The position numbers and the translations under genes are program-made. This document shows, piece by piece, positions 37,914 through 46,405 of a DNA stretch of 64,000 nucleotides (position 1 is its first letter; each line of letters starts with the position of its first letter). The notes under the pieces were generated by a model. It searched no databases and had not been told where the DNA came from. It saw only the letters and a list, made by a program, of their open reading frames with translations. Origin of the DNA: JBMNQH01 sp050944035 (GTDB lineage: Bacteria; Bacillota; Clostridia; Oscillospirales; Oscillospiraceae); the NCBI GenBank assembly GCA_050944035.1, contig JBMNQH010000011.1:8964-72963 (forward strand), read 5' to 3'.

Positions 37914-39485
37914 TTAATAGAGTATTTGAATATCACGGTCAACCGGACCCGAAATTCCTGGTACAGAGCCTTCCTGTGTATACTGCCAAATATCAAAGGC
38001 ATAACGGAAATTCGGCTGTGTATCATACTGCGCATACCAGAATTTATAGTCTGCCAAAACGCTGAGATCGTACCACAAATACCCATCGTGCTGATTGAAA
38101 TAGACCATTGGCGTATACCCCGCCTCTGCAATACGCTTACAGAATGCATTCGCGCAGTTGGTCACAACCTGCTTGTCCACATCGTTTGTGCGGGCATTTG
38201 GCTCGTTGCTGATCTTCTCCCAATCGTAAACCACTGGATATGTAATATTGTACTTTTCAAGATAAGGCAAAATAAAGTCTGCTTCTGCGACCGCTTCTTC
38301 TACGCTGGTTGCCTGAGAAAAGAAGTAGACTCCAACCTCGATTCCTGCGTCAAGGGCGCCGGAAATATTGCGCACAAAGCAATTGTCGATGTTCAGAGAA
38401 CCGGAGGAGCCCCAGCCGCGGAAACCAATCTGGATCATTGCAAAGTCAATCCCGCTCTCTTTCACCTGTATCCAATCGATATCACTGCCCTGTGCATAGG
38501 AGACATCGATACCTTCCCGGGTTTCCATGCCTTTATAGTGCATGGCACCGCCGTCATCCTGATAGAATTTGGATGGCTCAAGTTCGTTATGCCGAACAAT
38601 ATCATTGGGAAAGAGTGACAGTGTGTAACCACTGTAGGAAAAGGTTCCAGCAGATGTCACTGTTTTTTCAGTCACAGTAGTATTGCTGCGATTCTGGACC
38701 GAACCGTTCACTGTAACATTCTGCAAAACAATCTCACCGGTCACATTTTCTGTAATAATGAGATCACTCTGAATGGTCATATCTTTCAGCATAATACCTT
38801 CATCCGCGGAGACGATAGTATACCCAGCACTGTCTCCCGTCCAAGTTCCTGCATAGGGCGTGTTGCTGGTGGGATACAACGCATCCACCATGTTGTTGAG
38901 GATTGTCACTACCTGGGCACGGGTCAACGAATCCTTAGGATTGCATCTGCCGGTTTCATCGCCCCGGATGTATTTCTTTTCCGTCATAGCACGAATATAC
39001 CCCAATGCCCAAGAGGAAATATCTGCGGCATCCGGATAAGAAATGGCAGCATCGGACTCTGCAACACCAAAAGCACGGGCAATCATAACAATGGCTTCTT
39101 CACGGGTAATATTGTTCTGAGGGTAGGCATTGACGCCGTCCCCTTTCATAACTCCAGTCGCTGCCAGATGATCGATTGCTTCTGCATACCATGCGTCAGA
39201 TGGAACATCGGTAAATACGGTTTCCCCGCTCGTCTGATAACAAAACACGCGGTCGAGAACGGCTGCCATCTCTGCTCGTGTGATGTTTCCATTGGGCTGG
39301 AATGTACCATCCTCATAGCCACACAGAATTCCATAATCGCTCCATTCGTCGATTGCCGCTTCGGCCCAGTGCGATTCCGTATCGCTAAACTCTGCTGCCT
39401 GTGCACCACTGTAGGTCCAAATGGAAACCAGGCAAACAACCAGAAGCAAAGACAAAATACGATTTCTTATGCATTTTTGCTTCAT
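37914..39485 (-). CDS. Cell-surface muramidase: SLH repeats plus GH25
   Basis: A 523-residue secreted protein. The signal is MKQKCIRNRILSLLLVVC..., with cleavage near AQAAEF. Three S-layer homology domains follow: FSDTESHWAEAAIDEWSDYGILCGYEDGTFQP, FTDVPSDAWYAEAIDH and the third near YPDAADISSWALGYIR. A GH25 lysozyme domain covers about residues 320-523, with GIDVSYAQG and VVYDWEKIS. SLH domains anchor proteins to cell-wall polymers, so this is an anchored muramidase, probably a wall-remodelling enzyme. ATG at 39485 has AGGAGG seven bases before it; an in-frame TTG two codons earlier is less likely. Confidence 0.92.
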   Translation of the reverse strand: MKQKCIRNRILSLLLVVCLVSIWTYSGAQAAEFSDTESHWAEAAIDEWSDYGILCGYEDGTFQPNGNITRAEMAAVLDRVFCYQTSGETVFTDVPSDAWYAEAIDHLAATGVMKGDGVNAYPQNNITREEAIVMIARAFGVAESDAAISYPDAADISSWALGYIRAMTEKKYIRGDETGRCNPKDSLTRAQVVTILNNMVDALYPTSNTPYAGTWTGDSAGYTIVSADEGIMLKDMTIQSDLIITENVTGEIVLQNVTVNGSVQNRSNTTVTEKTVTSAGTFSYSGYTLSLFPNDIVRHNELEPSKFYQDDGGAMHYKGMETREGIDVSYAQGSDIDWIQVKESGIDFAMIQIGFRGWGSSGSLNIDNCFVRNISGALDAGIEVGVYFFSQATSVEEAVAEADFILPYLEKYNITYPVVYDWEKISNEPNARTNDVDKQVVTNCANAFCKRIAEAGYTPMVYFNQHDGYLWYDLSVLADYKFWYAQYDTQPNFRYAFDIWQYTQEGSVPGISGPVDRDIQILY

Positions 39486-39508
39486 CTGCAAACCTCCTTT
39501 CTTCGAAT

Positions 39509-39537
39509 ATCATACACGATTTTTCCATAGCCGTCAA
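39509..39537 (-). promoter_or_regulatory. Promoter of the SLH-GH25 gene
   Basis: TTGACG and TATGAT with a 17-base spacer on the minus strand, about 20 bases before the gene. Confidence 0.65.
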
Positions 39538-39614
39538 ATTGTCTCTTTTCTTCTGTCTAAAATATACCGGTATCTTTCTGAATTCTGAAAAATTCATAAT
39601 TTTTTCGATTCCTC

Positions 39615-39645
39615 TTGACCTTCCTCCCAGAGGAAGGTATAAACT
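39615..39645 (+). promoter_or_regulatory. MerR-type promoter of the ABC exporter
   Basis: TTGACC and TAAACT are 19 bases apart. The spacer is covered by a perfect inverted repeat whose arms are ACCTTCCTC and GAGGAAGGT around CCA (39618-39638). Overlong spacers with a centred palindrome are the hallmark of promoters activated by MerR-family regulators, in particular the BmrR/Mta type. No MerR gene is in the window. A 17-base alternative (TTGACC/TATAAA) overlaps it. Confidence 0.7.
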
Positions 39646-39677
39646 ACAAACAGAACAAACAAGGAGGTTTCTGCTCT

Positions 39678-40382
39678 ATGCTCTATATCGATCATCTCAC
39701 GAAAACTTTTGGTGATAAAATCGCGGTCAATGACTTGACGCTGCACATCGCACCCGGCGAAGTCTATGGTTTCATCGGACACAATGGTGCGGGAAAAACC
39801 ACGGCAATCAAATCCTGCTGCGGCATCCTGCCTTACGACTCTGGTACCATCCGCATTGACGGCATTGATGTGGCAAAAGATCCGTTGGCTGCAAAGGCGC
39901 GGCTTGCCTATATCCCGGACAATCCGGATCTGTACGAGTTTCTGTCCGGCATTGCCTACCTCAATTTTGTTGCGGATGTCTTTCAGGTTCCGAAGGACGT
40001 GCGGGAGGAACGGATTCACCGTTTTGCCGATCTCTTTGGCTTAACTGCTGATCTGGCACAACCAATTTCCGCCTATTCTCATGGTATGAAACAAAAATTG
40101 GCGCTGATCTCCGCACTGATCCACGAACCAAAATTGATTATCATGGATGAACCATTTGTTGGTCTGGACCCAAAGGCTTCTCACAGCCTGAAAGAACTGA
40201 TGCGGGAACACTGTGACCGTGGCGGCGCCATTTTCTTTTCCACGCACGTTCTGGAAGTAGCAGAAAAGCTCTGTGATCGCGTCGCTATTATCAAAAGCGG
40301 CAAGCTGGTCATCTCCGGCAGCATGGAAGAAGTTCGCGGCAACACCTCATTGGAAGATGTATTCCTGGAACTGGAGGATTAA
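39678..40382 (+). CDS. ABC transporter ATP-binding protein
   Basis: A 234-residue ABC ATPase of the ABC-2 exporter type. Walker A is GHNGAGKTT (about residues 36-44), the degenerate signature is AYSHGMKQKLAL, and Walker B is LIIMDEPFVGLD, followed by the H-loop FFSTHVL. It starts at 39678, with AAGGAGG ten bases upstream. A 12-membrane-segment permease begins four bases after its stop. The pair exports something, and a MerR-like promoter suggests a drug or stress signal, but the substrate is not shown. Confidence 0.92.
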   Translation: MLYIDHLTKTFGDKIAVNDLTLHIAPGEVYGFIGHNGAGKTTAIKSCCGILPYDSGTIRIDGIDVAKDPLAAKARLAYIPDNPDLYEFLSGIAYLNFVADVFQVPKDVREERIHRFADLFGLTADLAQPISAYSHGMKQKLALISALIHEPKLIIMDEPFVGLDPKASHSLKELMREHCDRGGAIFFSTHVLEVAEKLCDRVAIIKSGKLVISGSMEEVRGNTSLEDVFLELED

Positions 40383-40386
40383 TAGA

Positions 40387-41991
40387 ATGCTGAAACTTTT
40401 AATCAAACTCCGTCTGCGGTCACAGATTGCCGGATTTCTCAGCATGCAAAAAGGGAAAAAGACGGAAAAAAAGACTTCAAAACTCAAACTGTTCCTCTAC
40501 GCACTTCTCCTTGTTTACTGTGTTGCCATTTTCTTATTCCTCTTCAGTATGTTTTTCCAACAGCTGGCAGTCCCATTTTACAGTGTCGGAATTGGATGGC
40601 TTTACTTTACCTTTGCCGGTCTGCTTGCCTTTGCCCTCATGTTCTTCGGCAGTATTTTCACCACAAAATCACAGCTGTACGAAGCACGGGACAACGAACT
40701 GTTGCTTTCCATGCCCATTCCTCCCGGAAAAATTCTTGCCAGCCGCATGATTTTTCTTCTTCTCCTCAATCTGTTTTTTGAACTGATTGTTATCCTTCCA
40801 GCGGGTGTAATCTGGTGCTTACACTGTCCCGTCAATACGCTTGGCATCGTTGCCTTTTTGCTTTTTGCCCTGTTGCTTCCCTTGCCGGCACTGGCATTGT
40901 CCGCACTCTTTGGCTGGCTTATTGCCTTGATCTCTTCCCGCTTCCGCAACAAAACCTTTTTTACCGTATTACTGACATTCCTGTTTCTGGGCATCTACTG
41001 GTACGGCTATAGCCGGGTGAGCGAATACATCAATCTGCTTATTCTGCACGGTACCACGATAGCCCATATGCTGAAAGCATTTCTACCACTTTACTGGTAT
41101 GGCAATGCAGTGGTTGACGGCAACCTTCTCTATCTTCTACTGACTGGTCTGGTCTGTCTGATTCCCTTTGCCATTGTCTGTTACATTCTGGCGAAAACAT
41201 TTCTCAAAACTGCAACAACCAAACGCGGATTTGCACGGATACAATACGAAGAAAAGGGGTTAAAAACGTCTTCCATTCCCAGTTGTCTGCTTCGACGTGA
41301 GTTCTCCAGACTTTTAAGTTGTTCCGCCTATATCGTGAACTCCGGTCTTGGCATTCTCTTCCTTCTGGCGGGCGGCGTAATGTTGATGATAAAGAAACAG
41401 ACGTTGCAGGAATTTTCCTCTCTGTTCCCTGGGTTTTCTGATATGGCGCCTGCATTGGCCGCGCTGGCTCTTTGTATGATGATCGGTCTGGTTCTATTTA
41501 CCGCTCCTTCTATTTCTCTGGAGGGAAAGCGTCTTTGGATCCTTCGCAGTATGCCTATCTCTACGTCGGACATTTTCCGTGCAAAACTAAAACTGCATCT
41601 CTATATTACTGTTCCCGCTGTTCTCTTTGCTGTAATCAGTTTGGCATATTGCCTGAATCTGGAGCTGGTTCAAGTTGTCTATGTACTTATCTGCTCTCTT
41701 CTTTTTACGCTTGTATCTGCCGAGATCGGCCTCATTTGCAATCTGCGGCATCCAAACTTCGACTGGATTAGTGAAACACAGGCTGTAAAATCCGGTGTTG
41801 GCGTTCTGTTCACAATGCTGCTCAACACCGTTCTGGTTTTCGTTCCCGGTGCATTGTATCTTGTTATTCTGGATGGAATGGTCTCTGTCAACATCTTCCT
41901 GTTGGGCTACATTGTCATATTGGGCGTAATCAGTTGGCTCGGTTTCCATTGGTTGATGTCCAGAGGCCGTACCATCTTTGAAACCTTGTAA
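40387..41991 (+). CDS. ABC exporter permease
   Basis: A 534-residue polytopic protein with roughly twelve membrane segments (e.g. LFLYALLLVYCVAIFLFLFSMFF near the start and VSVNIFLLGYIVILGVISWLGFHWL at the end). It is the membrane partner of the ATPase just upstream, four bases away, with GGAGG inside the ATPase end. The family resembles the large two-domain permeases of Firmicutes ABC-2 exporters. The longer reading from 40273 is out of phase with the ATPase end and is rejected. Confidence 0.88.
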   Translation: MLKLLIKLRLRSQIAGFLSMQKGKKTEKKTSKLKLFLYALLLVYCVAIFLFLFSMFFQQLAVPFYSVGIGWLYFTFAGLLAFALMFFGSIFTTKSQLYEARDNELLLSMPIPPGKILASRMIFLLLLNLFFELIVILPAGVIWCLHCPVNTLGIVAFLLFALLLPLPALALSALFGWLIALISSRFRNKTFFTVLLTFLFLGIYWYGYSRVSEYINLLILHGTTIAHMLKAFLPLYWYGNAVVDGNLLYLLLTGLVCLIPFAIVCYILAKTFLKTATTKRGFARIQYEEKGLKTSSIPSCLLRREFSRLLSCSAYIVNSGLGILFLLAGGVMLMIKKQTLQEFSSLFPGFSDMAPALAALALCMMIGLVLFTAPSISLEGKRLWILRSMPISTSDIFRAKLKLHLYITVPAVLFAVISLAYCLNLELVQVVYVLICSLLFTLVSAEIGLICNLRHPNFDWISETQAVKSGVGVLFTMLLNTVLVFVPGALYLVILDGMVSVNIFLLGYIVILGVISWLGFHWLMSRGRTIFETL

Positions 41992-42018
41992 TCGGTTCCT
42001 CTTATCTGTATTTTTCTA

Positions 42019-42047
42019 TTGATTTGACAATCGTCCTCCTTTATAAT
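42019..42047 (+). promoter_or_regulatory. Promoter of the SDR gene
   Basis: TTGATT and TATAAT are 17 bases apart; a closer TTGACA lies only 12 bases from the -10 box and is not used. Confidence 0.6.
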
Positions 42048-42138
42048 GAACGCAGAAATTATAGGAAATTATCCCAGTGTTTCCCTGTATAAAATAAAAA
42101 GTCCAATTGAAATCAATAAAAACAAAGGAGGTATCTGT

Positions 42139-42885
42139 ATGTTGTTGGAAAACAAAGTCGCCATCGTGACCGGTGGAACACGTGGCATTGGCTACGCCAT
42201 TGTGAGAGAATATCTAAAACAGGGCGCAAAGGTTACTCTCTGTGGCTCCCGGCCAGAAACTGCTGAAAAAGCTGTTGCAGACTTAAAAAGCGAAAACCCT
42301 GACTGGTGTGTGGAAGGAATCAGTCCAAACCTGGCAAATTATGACGAAGTAAAAACTGCATTTGACGCAGTTTCCGCCAAATATGGACGGATTGATATTC
42401 TGGCAAACAATGCCGGTGTTTCTTCCGCAGAACCCTTTACATCTTATACATCAGAGATGTTTAAGAAAATCATGAGTTTGAATGTCGACGGCGTATTCCA
42501 TTGCAGTCGTGCTGTGGTAGACCATATGAAAGCACAGAAAAGCGGTTGCATCATTAGCACCAGCAGTATGGTAAGCATTTATGGTCAACCCTCCGGTGTG
42601 GCATATCCTGCCAGTAAATTTGCAGTTAACGGGATAACCCTCTCTCTTGCAAGAGAGCTGGGACCATTCGGTATTCGTGTCAATGCGGTAGCCCCTGGCA
42701 TCACCAATACCGATATGATGCAGGCTGTTCCAAAAGAACAAATCGAGCCTTTGATCAAAACCATCCCGCTTCGCCGGATTGGGGAGCCGGAGGATATCGC
42801 AAATGCATATGTATTTCTTGCAAGCGACATGGCTTCCTATATCACTGGCGTTGTTTTAAGCGTAGACGGTTTAGCACGAAGTTAA
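42139..42885 (+). CDS. Short-chain dehydrogenase/reductase
   Basis: A 248-residue SDR. The NAD(P) loop is TGGTRGIG (about residues 12-19), then NNAGVSS. The catalytic Ser lies in STSSMVS and the Tyr-Lys pair in YPASK (about residues 156-160). The end ASYITGVVLSVDGL is the classic-SDR C-terminus. Length and order match the FabG-like classic type, but a ketoacyl-ACP role is not supported by neighbours. AAAGGAGG lies seven bases before the ATG. Single gene with its own promoter and terminator. Confidence 0.92.
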   Translation: MLLENKVAIVTGGTRGIGYAIVREYLKQGAKVTLCGSRPETAEKAVADLKSENPDWCVEGISPNLANYDEVKTAFDAVSAKYGRIDILANNAGVSSAEPFTSYTSEMFKKIMSLNVDGVFHCSRAVVDHMKAQKSGCIISTSSMVSIYGQPSGVAYPASKFAVNGITLSLARELGPFGIRVNAVAPGITNTDMMQAVPKEQIEPLIKTIPLRRIGEPEDIANAYVFLASDMASYITGVVLSVDGLARS

Positions 42886-42894
42886 CAAAGTTAG

Positions 42895-42930
42895 AAAAGA
42901 GCAGTAAATTCTAATTTACTGCTCTTTTCT
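42895..42930. terminator. Terminator after the SDR gene
   Basis: AAAAGAGCAGTAAATT pairs with AATTTACTGCTCTTTT. Confidence 0.88.
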
Positions 42931-43028
42931 ATTAGAAGCAAAAGCTAAGACTAATCAACCAGCGCAAATATATTCTCTTTCTTCCTTGATTTCATCTGGA
43001 TTGAAACCACTCGCAACCACTCTGTTTT

Positions 43029-43913
43029 TTATGCGATTTTTCCTTCTTTGTCATTCAGTTCTTTATAGGTTCTACGGATAAGATGTCGGACAGAGGTATG
43101 GAATACAGTACACCGTCCAGTCCAAACAACATAGGCAGAAGCAATGCAAAACCAACGCCGAATACAACCTTTCGAACAATAGAAAGAGCTGTGGAAGCAA
43201 CAGCCTTTCCCATTGCCTGCAGAAAGATGAAGCAAGCCTTGTTTTGATACAGGAAAAAATCATCGTGCTCAGATAGATACGGAACGCCCGGACAGCAAAG
43301 CTGGTGTAGTAAACGCTCTCATTTGCAGCACCAAAAATGGCAATCAGCTGCTGTGGCAATAGTTCCACGATTATGAGCGCCACTACACCAACACTTGCTT
43401 CCGCAATCAGCAGTTTAGTAAACAGGCTTTTAACACGCTTGGTCAGTCTTGCCCCCATGTTGTAGCCAACGATCGGGATACAACCGGCTGCCATACCAAC
43501 AACAATGGAAATGATAATAATGAAATATAGAAGAAATATTCCTGGGAATGTGCAAAGGTTTCTGCATTGACCGTACCGCCGAACATGGCGAAGTAACTAC
43601 ATTCATAACCACGGAGTTGCCAACGCTCTTTTTGCGTATTCCGACTCACTATGCCCTACACTCACACTGGCAAACGCATAACAGCCGTCACCAATCATGA
43701 CAGAGATAGCTAGTGCAATGACTGTCAGAGGAAAAACAACGGTATTTGCCGCGTTACCGTAGGAACCCAGATACGATGCGTTGGAAATGAAAATTTGGTC
43801 AACAATATTGTAAAGCGCGCCGACCAGCAAAGAGATGATACAGGGAATTGCGTACTTCTGCATCAGTCTGCCCATCTTTTCAGTGGCAAGAAAAGACTGA
43901 TTTTTTCACTCAT
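43029..43913 (-). pseudogene. Broken MATE family efflux gene
   Basis: Four separate frames together read as a MATE multidrug/metabolite exporter. From the ATG at 43913 (AGGAGG upstream) the start MSEKISLF is followed within a few codons by a frameshift into GRLMQKYAIPCIISLLVGALYNIVDQIFISNASYLG. Another shift leads to the middle segment IGYNMGARLTKRVKSLFTKLLIAEASVG. Further shifts lead to the tail RRTYKELNDKEGKIA. A whole MATE protein is about 450 residues; these pieces sum to well under that, so the centre is deleted as well. No single frame can make the transporter. Confidence 0.85.
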
Positions 43914-43946
43914 TTTTTGTTTACCTCCTGTAAAAGCACAAAAAAT

Positions 43947-43978
43947 AATGCGTAAGTCCATCATTAGACTTACGCATT
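43947..43978 (-). terminator. Leader or upstream terminator of the MATE pseudogene
   Basis: On the minus strand AATGCGTAAGTC pairs with GACTTACGCATT, followed by ATTTTTTGTGC, 20 bases before AGGAGG. This could be an attenuator left over from the intact gene. Confidence 0.6.
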
Positions 43979-44108
43979 TCTGCTACTCATTACAGTAATT
44001 ATATCGTATTGAAACAAGTTTTTCAAAGGCTATTTTGACCAAATTTCAGAAGATACAAAATAAACGTACTGCTCATATCGGATACTTCTCGGCAAAATCA
44101 TCTTCATC

Positions 44109-44141
44109 TAAAAAGCCGGTACTTTTTGACGAAGTACCGGC
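44109..44141 (-). terminator. Terminator of the CDF gene
   Basis: GCCGGTACTT pairs with AAGTACCGGC, followed by TTTTTAG on the minus strand. Confidence 0.82.
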
Positions 44142-44150
44142 AAGGAACCG

Positions 44151-45083
44151 TTAGTCTGCAGGATTTACATGGACCATAACATGCTTGATTTCTGGAAATG
44201 TGTTTTCTATACTGTTGTGCACTCGTTCCGCTACTGCATGGGCTTCACGCAGACTTACTTCACCATCGATTGCAATTTCAAGGTCTACATATACTTTGTT
44301 GCCAAAAGAGCGACTGTGCAGCAGATCCACACGGATAACCTCTGGCTGATCCATAACGCAGTTTCTCAACTTTTGCTCATATTCTTCACCGCAGGAAGTA
44401 TCCAGCATATTGGAAATGGCAATTTTCAGAATATCGTATGCTACCTTCAGGATAAACAGACAGATTGCAACGCTGGCCACGGAATCCAGAACTGGAAATC
44501 CAAGCATAGCACCGCCAATACCGATCAGAGAGCCAATAGAGGAAAACGCATCAGAACGATGATGCCATGCATCTGCCATAAAAGCCGGAGAGTTCAGAAT
44601 CTTTGCGTAGTGTCTGGTATACCAGTACATTCCTTCTTTCACAACAATAGATACCACCGCTGCTATCAGGGCAATTAAGCCGGGGATGGTCAGATTTTCA
44701 TAATTGCCTGAGAGAATATTCTCCAGTCCAACTCTACCAATTCCAAGACCAGTCACAAAAAGAATGATACCAAGCAAAACAGAAGCCAGACATTCCATAC
44801 GTTCGTGACCATATGGATGCCTTTTGTCCGCGGAACGCTTTGACAACTTTACACCCAGAAATGCAATAAAGGTTGCGAATACATCTGAGAGAGAATGTAC
44901 CGCATCCGACACCATAGCTCCTGATTTGCCATAAATGCCTGCGAACAGCTTGAATGCTGTCAGCACGATGTTTCCGAAAATGCCTACAACAGATATTCGT
45001 CTGATAATGGAATTTTCTCTTCTGTCTAATTCACTTTTTGAATCATCGATACGAACTGACGTTGTTTTTTCAGAGTCTTTCAT
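44151..45083 (-). CDS. Cation diffusion facilitator (metal exporter)
   Basis: A 310-residue CDF transporter that pumps divalent metal out in exchange for protons. Six membrane segments precede a C-terminal cytoplasmic domain (about residues 225-310). Metal-site elements include SDAVHSLSDV (about residues 59-68) and ADAWHHRSDA in the fifth segment. The start at 45083 has GGAGG six bases upstream. A NiCo riboswitch lies in the leader, so it probably responds to and exports Ni(II) or Co(II). The riboswitch is what sets it apart from the generic zinc CDFs. Confidence 0.93.
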   Translation of the reverse strand: MKDSEKTTSVRIDDSKSELDRRENSIIRRISVVGIFGNIVLTAFKLFAGIYGKSGAMVSDAVHSLSDVFATFIAFLGVKLSKRSADKRHPYGHERMECLASVLLGIILFVTGLGIGRVGLENILSGNYENLTIPGLIALIAAVVSIVVKEGMYWYTRHYAKILNSPAFMADAWHHRSDAFSSIGSLIGIGGAMLGFPVLDSVASVAICLFILKVAYDILKIAISNMLDTSCGEEYEQKLRNCVMDQPEVIRVDLLHSRSFGNKVYVDLEIAIDGEVSLREAHAVAERVHNSIENTFPEIKHVMVHVNPAD

Positions 45084-45285
45084 AATGAACCTCCATATCC
45101 ATTCTATTTTCAACAAGCACAAATGCCTTCGACATCTTTATGGTTTTATCTGTAAATATGTCAAATAAAGTAGTCCTCGTTCCCTTTTTCTATTTCCGTG
45201 CCTCTTTTATAAGATCGCTCTTTTTCTCTCCTGTCACTTCAGCCTTTCTGTCAATATTTTCTCGTTTACACATCTCCCAAAAGAT

Positions 45286-45323
45286 ATAAAAAATACACCT
45301 ATGGAACATACAACTGTCCCACA
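45286..45323 (-). terminator. Expression-platform terminator of the NiCo riboswitch
   Basis: On the minus strand TGTGGGACA pairs with TGTTCCATA around GTTGTA, followed by a TATTTTTTAT tail. The 5' arm overlaps the conserved GGGACAG of the aptamer, so terminator and metal-bound aptamer are mutually exclusive. Confidence 0.75.
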
Positions 45324-45404
45324 GATGTGTGTCATTACAATCTGCTGCCGCTGTGCATGCGGCCCGGCCCCACGAACCAAGGTTCATCGCCTGCTCAGTT
45401 TGTA
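45309..45404 (-). promoter_or_regulatory. NiCo (czcD) riboswitch
   Basis: The minus-strand leader matches the NiCo aptamer. It has a P1 stem (TACAA.ACTG with CAGTTGTA), the conserved CTGAGCAGGC block, a hairpin AACC/GGTT, GGGGCCGGGCC, AGCGGCAGCAGAT, and the 3' ACATCTGTGGGACAG block. It controls a CDF exporter, the usual target class for this RNA. Metal binding would prevent the terminator at 45286-45323 and switch the gene on. Confidence 0.88.
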
Positions 45405-45456
45405 CTGTTGGTCTCACATTCCAGAGGAATGCAATGCAGTGCAAAGCGTGATTTTA

Positions 45457-45485
45457 ATGATATAAGCAATCTCGCTTTTCGTCAA
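45457..45485 (-). promoter_or_regulatory. Promoter of the riboswitch-CDF transcript
   Basis: TTGACG and TATCAT with a 17-base spacer on the minus strand, placed 50 bases before the aptamer. Confidence 0.6.
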
Positions 45486-45593
45486 TAAAACTTCAATTAA
45501 AAATGCTCAAATTATCAATTCATTCAGTGCATACTCGTGGTAGAATACAAAAGCCCGTGTAGATTTTATATTTTTTGAAGGGAGGATTCTGCC

Positions 45594-45731
45594 ATGCAAA
45601 AATATTTCGAACCGGCAAGTGCACTAGAGTACATAGAGCATCATATCCTGGAAGACTGCTCACAGTCAGATAAAATAGGCCGCAAACAGCTGCTGGTAAC
45701 CGGGCATCTTAAGAAGCGAGGAATACTGTGA
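45594..45731 (+). CDS. Small protein, 45 residues
   Basis: Starts with MQKYFEPASALEYIEHH, ends VTGHLKKRGIL. GGGAGG lies eight bases before the ATG. Its TGA overlaps the GTG start of the DUF169 fragment by four bases, so the two are coupled and belong together. Not recognised; it may be a small partner of the DUF169 protein or the front piece of a split gene. Confidence 0.5.
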   Translation: MQKYFEPASALEYIEHHILEDCSQSDKIGRKQLLVTGHLKKRGIL

Positions 45732-46030
45732 AAAGTAAAATTACAGAACTTATCAAATTGAAAAATCAACCTGTTGCGATACTGAAGGCAGATGCCGCAC
45801 CAGAAAACACATTACAATTCAAAAACGGAAAACGAGGCTGTATTATTGCACTTCTCTCTGCTGCTTCAAAAGGCAAAGTCGTTGCATCCGGCAAAAAGAC
45901 AACACTCTGTCGAGGTGGTCAAGTTGGTCTCGGCTTTCAACCATTCCAGCTTGGGGAAATTGAATATTTCCTATCCGTAGGAAAAGAAGGTGGTCGATCG
46001 GGGGAATATTATAGTGAGGCATCCTTTGCA
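45728..46030 (+). pseudogene. Truncated DUF169 family gene
   Basis: From the GTG at 45728 about 97 residues read as the DUF169 start: MKSKITELIKLKNQPVAI, a Cys in GKRGCIIALLSAASKGKVV, and the CRGGQVGLGF cysteine-glycine motif. DUF169 proteins are about 230 residues. Near 46015 the sequence crosses into the DUF3795 gene on the other strand and the family pattern is lost, although the frame stays open a little longer. The gene is cut off at its 3' end by a rearrangement. Confidence 0.7.
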
Positions 46031-46034
46031 ATAT

Positions 46035-46391
46035 TCAATCGGTGGCCTGTGCCTCCTGTAATTCGCGAAGGTTCCAGAGCGCGTCGGCATTGTTCGCCGT
46101 CACCGTGGCCACAGTCCCGCAGATGTCCAGCTTCGGGCAACCGGCGCAGGTGGAAACTCCCCGTTTCAAAGCGCATCGACGGATGGGACAAAGGCTCTCA
46201 CAAAATGGGGTCTTGACACCGTCCGTCCGACAGCCCATGCAGTTTATCATATCGGCGGTGATCTCTACGCCGTTCATTTTGCTCCAGAGCTTCGCCGTCT
46301 TTTCCCGCAGCACATCGTCATTATGAATGGTTGCGGCGCGAGCGTCACATCTTTCGCAGTCCAAACCGCAGACCGCAATCAGTTTTTTCAT
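46035..46391 (-). CDS. DUF3795 family protein
   Basis: A 118-residue cysteine-rich protein with the DUF3795 spacing: CGLDCERCDA near the start, then CMGCRTDG, CESLCPIRRC and CAGCPKLDIC. The many cysteines suggest a metal or Fe-S centre, but function is not known. AAAGGAG lies eight bases before the ATG. It follows the ABC permease by 14 bases and ends the operon. The stop touches the truncated DUF169 gene, which marks a junction. Confidence 0.85.
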   Translation of the reverse strand: MKKLIAVCGLDCERCDARAATIHNDDVLREKTAKLWSKMNGVEITADMINCMGCRTDGVKTPFCESLCPIRRCALKRGVSTCAGCPKLDICGTVATVTANNADALWNLRELQEAQATD

Positions 46392-46405
46392 ATGGTATTT
46401 CTCCT

